DNA from: JAIBJN01 sp963838795
GTDB taxonomy: Bacteria; Actinomycetota; Thermoleophilia; Gaiellales; Gaiellaceae
Length of the DNA stretch: 17,141 bases
NCBI GenBank assembly: GCA_963838795.1
Contig: CAWISL010000016.1
Coordinates: forward strand, 1-17,141
Reading direction: 5' to 3'
Both the position numbers and the translations under genes were made by a program. Under the pieces are notes generated by a model. It did no database searches and had not been told where the DNA came from. It worked only from the letters and a program-made list of their open reading frames with translations. Below, one piece after another: positions 1 through 6,009 of this stretch. Each line of letters begins with the position of its first letter. Positions within the stretch are counted from its first letter, which is position 1.

Positions 1-217
1 ACGAGGGCGATCCAGAGCCACACCGGGGACTCGCGCGACCAGACGATCGTCCGCGCGGGTCGCCCTCGCTCGGAAGCGGGACGAGGCGCTGGCCGCGTTG
101 GAGGAGCGGTGTCTCCTGAAGCGGCTCGTACGGCGCGGTGCACCGTGGGCAGCGGCGCTCGTCGACGTGCTGGTCACCCGGCGGCCCGGGCGGCGGCTCG
201 AGCGGGGGCGTCGTCAC
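1..217 (-). CDS. Small zinc-ribbon protein, probably membrane-anchored; frameshifted and cut by the window edge
   Basis: The gene starts at a GTG (217-215) that overlaps the TGA stop of the upstream zinc-ribbon gene as GTGA, which argues that it is real and co-translated. The N-terminus is a proline-rich stretch (about residues 1-20) followed by RRCPRCTAPYEP, the first half of a zinc ribbon. The second cysteine pair expected some 12 residues later is absent: the frame reads LQRGQRLVPLP where a Cys-x-x-Cys knuckle would be expected. Near 40-70 the reading frame appears to break. Another frame there reads WSRESPVWLWIALV, which looks like the entry to a transmembrane helix. My reading is a zinc-ribbon domain plus a membrane anchor, damaged by one or more indels or base errors. 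The C-terminus lies beyond base 1. The function is unknown. Confidence 0.5.
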   Translation of the reverse strand, partial: MTTPPLEPPPGPPGDQHVDERRCPRCTAPYEPLQETPLLQRGQRLVPLPSEGDPRGRSSGRASPRCGSGSPS

Positions 218-780
218 AGGCGTTCCTCGGGTTCGTTCGGGTCGGGCCGGACCATGGTCTCGTCCAGCGGGTCGGGCGCGGGAGCGTAGTCCGCCGGTGC
301 GGCCGGATTGCCGCAGAACGGGCAGAAGTTGACGTCCGCAGGCAGGGGCTGGCCGCAGTGGGCGCAGGTGACGACCGCCGGCGACGTCGCCGCGGGCCGT
401 CCGCAGTGGGAGCAGAAGTGCACGCCCGGCGCGAGCGGGGCGCCGCACTTGCAGTGGGCGACGTACGGGAAGCTGCGCGCGGTCGCCTCCGCCGAGAGGA
501 GCGAGTCGAGCTCGTGCATGCGCTGCTCGAGCGAGAGGACCTGCCCTGCGCGCGAGATGAGAAGGTCGGGCTTCCAGCGGTCGCGGCGGACCATCTCGAC
601 CGTGGAGCCCGCCCACATCGCGCATCTCGATCTCGCGCTGGCGCGTCAGCGCCATGCGCTCGCGCTGGAGCCGGACAGCATCCGGCTCGAGCGGAGGCGG
701 CCGGGCTCGACGATCTCGACCACCTCGACGACCTCCTCGTCGAGCTGGGCCCGCCTCGGTGATCGGAGAAGGGGTTCATG
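214..780 (-). CDS. Double zinc-ribbon protein, N-terminal part frameshifted
   Basis: The intact part is 214-618 (134 codons counted from an internal ATG). It holds two zinc ribbons: CKC...CSHC (Cys56, 58, 69, 72) and CAHC...CPFC (Cys85, 88, 99, 102), then an acidic, proline-rich tail. Before the ribbons lies a helical stretch with LEQRMHELDSLLSAEA. The gene probably begins further upstream. One frame at about 740-700 reads LDEEVVEVVEIVEP. A second frame at about 695-613 reads LEPDAVRLQRERMALTRQ and then REIEMRDVGG. The first frame resumes at VEMVRRDRWKPDLL. One base missing near 693 and one extra near 602 would join them into a continuous protein with a long charged helix. The start is uncertain: ATG at 779 or 791 needs a further frame change. 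Such ribbons commonly mediate protein or nucleic-acid contacts. The specific role is unknown. Confidence 0.6.
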
Positions 781-806
781 CGTCCGGGCATCGCAGCCAG
801 CACGCG

Positions 807-812
807 AGTCTA
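807..812 (-). promoter_or_regulatory. Possible -10 box before the zinc-ribbon pair
   Basis: On the minus strand TAGACT lies about 16-28 bases upstream of the candidate ATG codons at 791 and 779, in the gap after the aldehyde dehydrogenase stop. It fits the TAnnnT pattern. No convincing -35 box is visible, so this is a weak candidate. Confidence 0.25.
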
Positions 813-851
813 ACGGACGGTCTGGACCGCTCCGGAGCGCCGGAGCAGGTC

Positions 852-2281
852 TCAGCGCGACAGGACAACCAGTCGCTCCTCGGTCATCTCGCGAACCGAG
901 TAGGGCGGGCCCTCCTTGGTGTTGCCCGATGCCTTGACGCCTCCGTACGGCATCTGGTCGGCGCGGAACGTCGGCGCCTCGTTCACCAGCACCCCCCCGA
1001 ACTCGAGCGCGGCACCGGCCGCAAGGGCCGGCTTGACGTTGCTCGTGAAGATCCCGGCCTGGAGCCCGTACTCGGTCCCGTTTCAAGGTCGAAGGCCTCC
1101 TCGACCGAGTCGTACGGGCTGACCGTGCAGACCGGCCCGAACACCTCGAGGCAGGACACCTTCATCTCCGGCGTGATGTTCGTGAGCACCGTCGGGCGGA
1201 TGACGCCGTCGTCCGTCGTCTCGCCGCCGGTGAGGATGTCGGCGCCCTGTGACCTCGCCTCGTCGATCCAGGCGAGGATGCGCTCGCGCGCGCCTTCGTC
1301 GATCACCGGGCCGACGTCGGTGTCGTCGTCGCCGGGGTCGCCGGGGCGGAGCGCCTCCACCTTGGGGAGGAAGCGGGCCACGAAGTCGTCGTAGACGGCC
1401 CGGGCGACGTAGACACGCTGGATGGAGATGCAGCTCTGGCCGGCGAAGGAGAACGCGTTTGCCGCGGCCTTGGAGGCCGCTTCCTCGACGTCCGCGTCAG
1501 CCTCGACGATCAGCGGCGTCGCGTTGCCGAGCTCGAGCAGCACCTTCTTGCGCGCGGCGCGCTCGCGAAGCTTCCAGCCGACCTCGGCCGAGCCCGTGAA
1601 GCTGATCAGGCGGACCCGCTCGTCCTCGACGAGGACGTCCCCGATCTCCGACGCCGGGCCGACCAGGACGTTGAGCCAGCCGGCCGGGAGTCCCGCCTCG
1701 GCCTCGAGCTCGGCCAGGAGGAGCGCCGAGAGCGGCGTCTGGCTCGCGGGCTTGAGGACGACCGCGCAGCCGGCTGCGAGCGCCGGCGCGACCTTGTGGG
1801 CGACGAGGTTGAAGGGAAAGTTGAACGGTGAGATCGCGCCGACGATCCCGATCGGGACGCGCGTCGTGAAGGCGACCTTGCCGGCGCCCGCCGGCGAGGC
1901 GTCCATCGGAACCACGTCCCCCGCGAGCTTGCGCGCCTCGGTGGCCGCCGAGCGGAAGGTCGACGACGCACGCTCGGCCTCGACGCGCGCTGCCTTCATG
2001 GGCTTGCCGGCCTCGTCCGAGATCGTGCGCGCGATGTCCTCGCGGCGCTCGTCGACGAGCTGGGCCGTCCGGTCGAGGATCTCCGCTCTCCGGTGCGCAG
2101 GGAGGGGCTCCGCCATGGCCGCCGCGGCCGCATCGACCGCGCGGCGCGTCTCGTCGGCGCCTGCCTGCGCGACCCGGCCGACGACCTCTCCCGAGTACGG
2201 CGAGCGAATCTCGCTCCACGTGCCCGTCTCGATCCATTCGCCGCCCAGGAGAAGCTTCTGCTCGCGGGCCGTGACCGCCAT
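852..2281 (-). CDS. NAD(P)-dependent aldehyde dehydrogenase, one apparent frameshift
   Basis: This enzyme oxidises an aldehyde to a carboxylate or acyl product in the cytoplasm with NAD(P)+. Visible family marks are SPFNFPFNL with the oxyanion Asn154, cofactor-binding Lys177 in VVLKPAS, FTGSAEVG at 228-235, the general base Glu250 in LLELGNATPLI, and the nucleophile Cys284 in FAGQSCISIQR. The continuous frame runs only to 983, ending in an atypical arginine/serine-rich tail after EEAFDLETG. In the next frame the sequence continues GTEYGLQAGIFTSN, then FGGVLVNEAPTFRADQMPYG, then REMTEERLVVLSR and a TGA at 852-854, which is the normal C-terminus of the family. Adding one base near 1085 turns DLETG into DLANGTEYGLQ. 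The corrected length is about 476 residues, usual for the family. The substrate cannot be assigned. The start ATG is 35 bases from the divergent lipoprotein gene. Confidence 0.9.
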
Positions 2282-2316
2282 GCCCGCTATTCAAGCACGA
2301 CGCAGGCCGCGCCGCC

Positions 2317-2769
2317 GTGGGGCACTCTGTGCGAGCCGTGCTTCGCGTTGCCGTCCTCGCGCTCATCCTGCTCCCCGCACTCGCGGCGTGCGCCGGGGAG
2401 GAGGGGTCGGCGCCGGCCGACGAGCCGGCCGGAAGCACGAGCGCGGACACGACACCTCCGCCGCGTCAGTCCCCGCAGGTCCTGACGGAGGCGGACTCGG
2501 GGGCGGCGATCGCGCTCCCGACCGGCGGCGAGACGAGCCTGCGCCTGTCGAGCGACTGGGTGTGGGAGGAGCCGGTCGTGGACGGAGACGCCGTCCAGCT
2601 GGTGACCGTGAACTACCTCCAGGATCCCGGGTTCTCCGAATGGGTCGTCATGGCGGTGGCGCCCGGAGAGGCCACGATCACGGCGTCCGGGAGAGCCGCC
2701 TGCGCCGGTCAGGACGGATGTGCCGACGGGCCGCAGGACTTCCAGGTGACAATCACCGTCGAGCAATGA
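2317..2769 (+). CDS. Secreted lipoprotein, possibly chagasin-like fold
   Basis: The N-terminus is a lipoprotein signal: a short basic start, a hydrophobic run (VLRVAVLALILLPALA) and the lipobox LAAC with Cys25 as the likely lipidated residue. A low-complexity Gly/Ser/Pro/Thr linker follows to about residue 52. The C-terminal half (about 60-150) is beta-rich. It has ETSLRLSSDWVWEEP, EWVVMAVAPGEATITASG and a final FQVTITVEQ. This resembles the layout of chagasin (I42) protease inhibitors, but that is inference from pattern only. Two further cysteines (CAGQDGC) could form a disulfide. GTG codons at 2317, 2329 and 2338 are all possible starts; none has a strong ribosome site. The TGA stop overlaps the next ATG, so the downstream dehydrogenase is translationally coupled. 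Confidence 0.75.
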   Translation: MGHSVRAVLRVAVLALILLPALAACAGEEGSAPADEPAGSTSADTTPPPRQSPQVLTEADSGAAIALPTGGETSLRLSSDWVWEEPVVDGDAVQLVTVNYLQDPGFSEWVVMAVAPGEATITASGRAACAGQDGCADGPQDFQVTITVEQ

Positions 2770-3626
2770 CTGCGAGGGACGTCAGGAGGGTGGGCGTGGC
2801 CGGGCTCGGCACCATGGGTGCCGGGATCGCCCAGGTCTGCATCCAGGCGGGGATCGAGACCGTCGGCCGCGAGGTGAGCGACGAGCTCTGCGAGCGCGCC
2901 CGCGAGCGGATCGCCCACTACCTCGGCCGCGGGGTCGAGAAGGGGCGCCTGACCGCCGAGGAGCGGGACGCCGCGCTCGCCCGGCTGACCACGACCACGG
3001 ACCCTGCCGGCCTCGCCGGCTGCGACGTCGTCATCGAGGCGATCGTCGAGGATCTGGACGCGAAGGTGGGGCTCTTCCACGCGCTCGAGGCGGTCTCGGA
3101 CTCGGGCGCCGTGCTGGCCACCAATACCTCGGCGCTCTCGGTCACCGCGATTGCGAAGGCGTGCAAGCACCCCGAGCGGGTCGTCGGCATGCACTTCTTC
3201 AACCCGGCGCCGGTGCTGCCGCTCGTCGAGGTCGTCCGCACCGAGCTCGCGTCCGACGACGCCGTCGAGACCGCGTACGCGCTCGCGGAGCGGCTCGGCA
3301 AGGAGCCGATCCGCTGCAACGACACGCCGGGGTTCGTCGTCAACCGGATCCTCATCCCGCTCCTGAACGACTGTGTGCGCGTCCTCGACGAGGCGGGTGT
3401 CTCGCCGGAGGACCTCGACAAGGCGATGACGCGCGGCGTCAACTGGCCCATCGGGCCCTGCGCGCTGATCGACCTCATCGGCGTCGACATCCACGTCCAC
3501 GCCTCTGAGGCGCTCCACGACGCGCTCGGCGAGCCGCGCATGGCCCCGCCCGAGCGCCTCGTCCGCATGCGCGACGAGGGCCTCCTCGGGCGCAAGTCGG
3601 GCCGCGGCTTCTTCAGCTACGGGTAG
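2766..3626 (+). CDS. 3-hydroxybutyryl-CoA (3-hydroxyacyl-CoA) dehydrogenase
   Basis: This 286-residue cytoplasmic enzyme interconverts 3-hydroxyacyl-CoA and 3-ketoacyl-CoA with NAD(P). The length matches stand-alone Hbd/FadB2-type enzymes. The N-terminal Rossmann domain shows GLGTMGAG at 13-20 and an acidic Glu36 at the end of beta-2, which fits NAD preference. NTSALSV (Ser122), GMHFFNPAP (His143), Glu155 in LVEVV and Asn193 in GFVVNR supply the catalytic His-Glu pair and the substrate-binding Ser/Asn. The C-terminal helical domain ends with GRKSGRGFFSYG, a standard finish. ATG overlaps the lipoprotein stop as ATGA. The TAG lies inside the last codons of the convergent GAF gene, a 10-bp overlap (3617-3626). 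The role could be beta-oxidation or butyrate/PHB-type metabolism; the context does not decide. Confidence 0.93.
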   Translation: MTARDVRRVGVAGLGTMGAGIAQVCIQAGIETVGREVSDELCERARERIAHYLGRGVEKGRLTAEERDAALARLTTTTDPAGLAGCDVVIEAIVEDLDAKVGLFHALEAVSDSGAVLATNTSALSVTAIAKACKHPERVVGMHFFNPAPVLPLVEVVRTELASDDAVETAYALAERLGKEPIRCNDTPGFVVNRILIPLLNDCVRVLDEAGVSPEDLDKAMTRGVNWPIGPCALIDLIGVDIHVHASEALHDALGEPRMAPPERLVRMRDEGLLGRKSGRGFFSYG

Positions 3627-4084
3627 TTATCGAGCTCGGACGCGAGCCGGGCGGCCTCGGCCTCGACGGCCTCGGCCTCTTCCGGCGTGAAGGTCCGCTC
3701 CGTGAACTCGGCGTCGAGCACGAGCAGCGTGTCCTCGTCGATCTGCACCGGGATGGCCACCTCCGAGCGGACGCGCTCGTCCGTCGCCAGATAGTCGGGA
3801 TCGTGGCGCACGTCCTCGACGAGCTGTGGCTTGCCGGATTCGGCTGCACGCCAGCAGATGCCGCCCTGCTCCCGGGGGATCTCGTAGATCAGGCGGAGCC
3901 CGCCGACCGACGCCACCACGCGGAGGGCCTCGCCGACCCGCATGTGGCAGTAGACCTGGATCCCGGGCAGGCGTGCGGACAGGCGCTCGACGGCCTGTCG
4001 GGCAAGCTCCACGACGTTCTCCTCTCGCTCGGCCGGCCCCTGGGCGTCCGGCCTCGGGGCGCGAAACCCCTGGCGACTGGGCAT
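3617..4084 (-). CDS. GAF-domain protein
   Basis: The protein is 155 residues from the ATG at 4084. A start further upstream at 4402 would add sequence antisense to the four-cysteine gene and is not favoured. Residues 21-40 form a helix. A single GAF domain follows, with GGICWRAAESGKPQLVEDV at 74-92, a charged loop with DPDYLATDERVRSEVAIPV at 95-113, and the closing LLVLDAEFTERTFTPEE. The layout is like free-methionine-(R)-sulfoxide reductases. The position of their catalytic cysteine (IACDAA in the E. coli enzyme, as I recall it) is ATDER here, so that activity is unlikely even though Cys77 is present. A role as a small ligand or redox sensor is inference. The 3' end overlaps the dehydrogenase by 10 bp. 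Confidence 0.82.
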   Translation of the reverse strand: MPSRQGFRAPRPDAQGPAEREENVVELARQAVERLSARLPGIQVYCHMRVGEALRVVASVGGLRLIYEIPREQGGICWRAAESGKPQLVEDVRHDPDYLATDERVRSEVAIPVQIDEDTLLVLDAEFTERTFTPEEAEAVEAEAARLASELDNYP

Positions 4085-4094
4085 TGCCCCGGGA

Positions 4095-4100
4095 GTATGC
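4095..4100 (-). promoter_or_regulatory. Possible -10 box for the GAF gene (near-leaderless)
   Basis: On the minus strand CATACT stands 10 bases before the ATG at 4084, and a loose TTTCCG lies 17 bases further upstream. The spacing would put the transcript start at or next to the start codon. The same arrangement is seen on the other strand at 4151. Confidence 0.35.
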
Positions 4101-4150
4101 CCTAGACCGTGGCCGTCGGAAACAGCCCCCGCGCCGTCCGGGCGCCTCCC

Positions 4151-4156
4151 TACAGT
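4151..4156 (+). promoter_or_regulatory. Possible -10 box for the four-cysteine gene (near-leaderless)
   Basis: TACAGT ends 9 bases before the GTG at 4166. A transcript starting 7-10 bases after this box would be leaderless or almost so, which is common in high-GC actinobacteria. No strong -35 box is seen. Confidence 0.35.
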
Positions 4157-4165
4157 CGTAGGGCA

Positions 4166-4369
4166 GTGACGCTCTGTGCGCTCTGCCGCCGGAACCTCCT
4201 CGCGGGCGAACGGTTCCGCTACTGGCGAAGCATCCAGGAACGCCAGGTGGCCCGCGTCGTCTGCCATCTGTGCGAGCCCGAGGCCACGCGCGACGGCTGG
4301 CAGCGAACCGACCGCCACGAGGTGCAGAACGCGGTCGGCCTCCGCGGCACGGTCAGGCTCGTCGCTTAG
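4166..4369 (+). CDS. Small four-cysteine zinc-binding protein
   Basis: This is a 67-residue protein if it starts at GTG 4166. A GTG at 4109 would add 19 residues that look like non-coding sequence. It has two Cys-x-x-Cys knuckles, CALC (4-7) and CHLC (33-36), about 25 residues apart, separated by a basic segment with AGERFRYWRSIQERQVARVV. The arrangement points to one structural zinc site, as in treble-clef or zinc-ribbon folds. The C-terminal part is charged (GWQRTDRHEVQNAVGL). I do not recognise a named family. It is divergent from the GAF gene and convergent with the next gene. Its stop sits at the edge of a GGCCTAGGCC palindrome shared with the facing stop. Confidence 0.65.
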   Translation: MTLCALCRRNLLAGERFRYWRSIQERQVARVVCHLCEPEATRDGWQRTDRHEVQNAVGLRGTVRLVA

Positions 4370-4378
4370 GCCTAGGCC
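4369..4378. repeat. 10-bp palindrome between convergent stops
   Basis: GGCCTAGGCC is a perfect palindrome. It begins at the last base of one TAG (4367-4369) and contains the opposite TAG (4374-4372). It is too short to be called a terminator with confidence. Confidence 0.4.
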
Positions 4379-4626
4379 GCCAGCGGGCTCGTCCGGCACC
4401 ACGCCGCACCGGGGTGCCGCTGGGAGACGGCCGACCAGATCGCCCCGGCCTCCTCGAAGGAGAGGAGCTCGAGCGCGACCGCATGCCTCGTCGCGGCGAC
4501 GGCGGCGACGATCTCGCGGTCGAGGTCACGTTCGCCGCGGGGTGCCCTGGCCGAGGCAATCGCGAGGGCTTCCAGACGCGCCTCGAGAAGCCGGGCCGTG
4601 CGATCGTGGCGGGATCGCTCGTCCAT
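4372..4626 (-). CDS. Hypothetical 84-residue helical protein
   Basis: The chosen start is the ATG at 4626 (MDERSRHDRTARLLEARLEA). An ATG at 4674 would add 16 residues. The protein is almost entirely helical and rich in Ala, Glu and Arg, with RLLEARLEALAIASARAP, EIVAAVAATRHAVALELL and SFEEAGAIWSAVSQRHPG. It has no transmembrane segment, signal peptide or recognisable catalytic motif. The single Cys is in AAWCRTSPLAA at the C-terminus. It is convergent with the four-cysteine gene, with two bases between the stops, and divergent from the secreted-protein gene. I do not recognise the family. Codon use is as in neighbouring genes, which supports it being real. Confidence 0.55.
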   Translation of the reverse strand: MDERSRHDRTARLLEARLEALAIASARAPRGERDLDREIVAAVAATRHAVALELLSFEEAGAIWSAVSQRHPGAAWCRTSPLAA

Positions 4627-4693
4627 GGCCGTCAATCGATGGTACGAGCAGGCCCGGACGTTTCCTTCCCGCACGGCTCTTTGGGTTCCTGGC

Positions 4694-4715
4694 GTTTACA
4701 TTTTCTTTACACGCC
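4694..4715 (+). promoter_or_regulatory. 11-bp-spaced direct repeat, Pho-box-like, before the two-component locus
   Basis: Two tandem 11-bp units, GTTTACATTTT and CTTTACACGCC, share TTTACA at 4695 and 4706, exactly one helical turn apart. OmpR/PhoB-family regulators bind tandem 11-bp direct repeats; the actinobacterial PHO box is built on GTTCACC units. The stretch stands out as AT-rich in a GC-rich region and lies 43 bases upstream of the secreted-protein ATG. The downstream locus encodes an OmpR-family regulator. TTTACA (4695-4700) could also act as a -35 with TAATCG (4718-4723) as -10 at a 17-base spacing. Whether this is an operator or just a promoter is inference. Confidence 0.5.
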
Positions 4716-4757
4716 CGTAATCGAAGTCTCACGGCATGCGAAGATAGTTCGTTGCGA

Positions 4758-5252
4758 ATGCGGCGCAGCATTGTCTTGATCTCGGTCGCGGCCATCGCGA
4801 TGGGCGCCGCCGATGCCTCGTCCGCGCAGGCGGACTACTCACTCCGGACCCCCGGGGCCGAGCTGATCGAGCTCCGCGCCGGCTACGGGCGCGCGGTGAT
4901 CGGACGCCGGGGCTCGGTGCTCATCCGTGTGTCGTTGGGACGCATCCGCGTCGTCGACCTCCCGGGTGGCCGCAGGCCGAACCGCAGCTGCAACAAGCGC
5001 GGCGTCAGGGTGAGCCGGTCGACGATCCAGTACAGCGGGTCGGACGTCCGCTGCCGCGTCTGGAGCGGCTCGACCGGCGGGCCGTGGCAGGCCGTCATCA
5101 ACGGCCGTCGCATCTTCGCGGCCGGAAGCGTGCGCGGATCGCTCACGCTCGACGCCTTCAACCAAGGCCCGAGGGGGAGGTACAGGATCGCCGGTGGCGC
5201 GCTTCGTTACTGGCCCCGCGCGGCCCAGACCTTCGAGCTATGGCGACGGTGA
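4758..5252 (+). CDS. Secreted protein of unknown function
   Basis: This 164-residue protein has a Sec signal peptide: MRRS, a hydrophobic core (IVLISVAAIAMGAA) and a likely cleavage after SSAQA at about residue 25. The mature part is beta-rich and basic. It includes SLRTPGAELIELRAGYGRAV, GSVLIRVSLGRIRVVDLP, two cysteines (NRSCNKRGV and SDVRCRVW) that could form a disulfide, and a terminal GALRYWPRAAQTFELWRR. Regular strands ending in RGSLTLD and RYRIAGG suggest a small beta-sandwich, but no named family is recognised. The start is fixed by the signal peptide. It is followed after 41 bases by the response-regulator gene and preceded by the 11-bp repeat, so it may be a target or part of that locus. 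Confidence 0.7.
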   Translation: MRRSIVLISVAAIAMGAADASSAQADYSLRTPGAELIELRAGYGRAVIGRRGSVLIRVSLGRIRVVDLPGGRRPNRSCNKRGVRVSRSTIQYSGSDVRCRVWSGSTGGPWQAVINGRRIFAAGSVRGSLTLDAFNQGPRGRYRIAGGALRYWPRAAQTFELWRR

Positions 5253-5280
5253 GCAGCGCTCGCCAACCGAGCCTTGTGCC

Positions 5281-5284
5281 AGGA
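5281..5284 (+). promoter_or_regulatory. Ribosome-binding site deciding the regulator start
   Basis: AGGA ends 9 bases before the GTG at 5294. This favours the GTG over the ATG at 5240, which would add 18 residues before the receiver domain and overlap the preceding gene. Confidence 0.5.
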
Positions 5285-5293
5285 TATGGCGCT

Positions 5294-6001
5294 GTGACCG
5301 GGACGAAGCAGTCCATTCTTGTCGTCGAGGACGAGACCAGTATCGCCTCGTTCATCGGCATGTACCTGAAGCGCGCAGGGTTCTCCGTGCGCGTGTCCGG
5401 CACCGGCGGCGACGCTCTCGAGAAGGCGAGTGCCGATCCTCCGGCGCTGATCATCCTCGACCTGATGCTCCCCGACCTGGACGGCATCGACGTCTGCCGG
5501 CGCGTCCGCCAGCGCTCGGACGTGCCGATCCTCATGCTGAGCGCCCGCGACGAGGACATCGACAAGATCATCGGGCTCGAGGTCGGCGCGGACGACTACC
5601 TCACGAAGCCATTCAATCCCGGCGAGCTCGTCGCGCGCGTGAAGTCGATCCTGCGCCGGTCGAGCCCCGAGCGCCGCGAGTTCGTCAGCTCCGTGCTCGA
5701 GCACGGCGAACTTCGCATCGACGCAGGGCGCCGGGAAGTCACGGTTGCCGGCGAGGAGGTTCAGCTCGCCCCCAAGGAGTTCGACCTCCTCTGGGACCTG
5801 CTCGACCACCGCGGGCTCGTCCTGACGCGCGATCAGTTGCTGGAGCGCGTTTGGGGCTATACGTTTGCGGGCGACACGCGCACCGTCGACGTTCATGTCC
5901 GCCAGCTGCGGCGCAAGCTGGGCGAAGCCTGCCCCATCGTCACCGTGTGGGGCGTCGGCTACAAGGTCTCGACGGAGCCGAAGGCCGCGAAAGTCTCATA
6001 G
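5294..6001 (+). CDS. OmpR/PhoB-family response regulator
   Basis: The protein is 235 residues, typical for the family, and is a cytoplasmic transcription factor activated by phosphorylation. The receiver domain (about 6-122) has all key residues: acidic pair Glu12-Asp13 in LVVEDE, phospho-acceptor Asp56 in IILDLMLPD, Ser83 in LMLSARDED and Lys105 in YLTKPFNPGEL. The C-terminal winged helix (about 135-230) has VQLAPKEFDLLWDL, the recognition-helix region DTRTVDVHVRQLRRKLG and the wing VTVWGVGYKV. The histidine kinase starts 8 bases after its stop, so the two form a standard two-component pair. The upstream 11-bp repeat is of the kind such regulators bind, so autoregulation is plausible. The signal sensed is not known; Pho-type specificity is not established. 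Confidence 0.95.
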   Translation: MTGTKQSILVVEDETSIASFIGMYLKRAGFSVRVSGTGGDALEKASADPPALIILDLMLPDLDGIDVCRRVRQRSDVPILMLSARDEDIDKIIGLEVGADDYLTKPFNPGELVARVKSILRRSSPERREFVSSVLEHGELRIDAGRREVTVAGEEVQLAPKEFDLLWDLLDHRGLVLTRDQLLERVWGYTFAGDTRTVDVHVRQLRRKLGEACPIVTVWGVGYKVSTEPKAAKVS

Positions 6002-6009
6002 GGGCGGCC

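Noticed and set aside
828..839. CGCTCCGGAGCG palindrome after the aldehyde dehydrogenase stop, considered as a terminator
   Set aside because: A short stem with no loop room and no T-run; such palindromes are frequent by chance at this GC content.
109..937. Plus-strand open frames in the left-end region
   Set aside because: They are antisense to the zinc-ribbon genes. The minus-strand frame has eight well-spaced cysteines, while the plus frames have Arg/Ala-rich shadow composition.
1422..2765. Plus-strand open frame that extends upstream from the dehydrogenase across the aldehyde dehydrogenase
   Set aside because: The part before 2766 is antisense to the aldehyde dehydrogenase and out of frame with the lipoprotein. 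The conserved dehydrogenase N-terminus begins at 2766.
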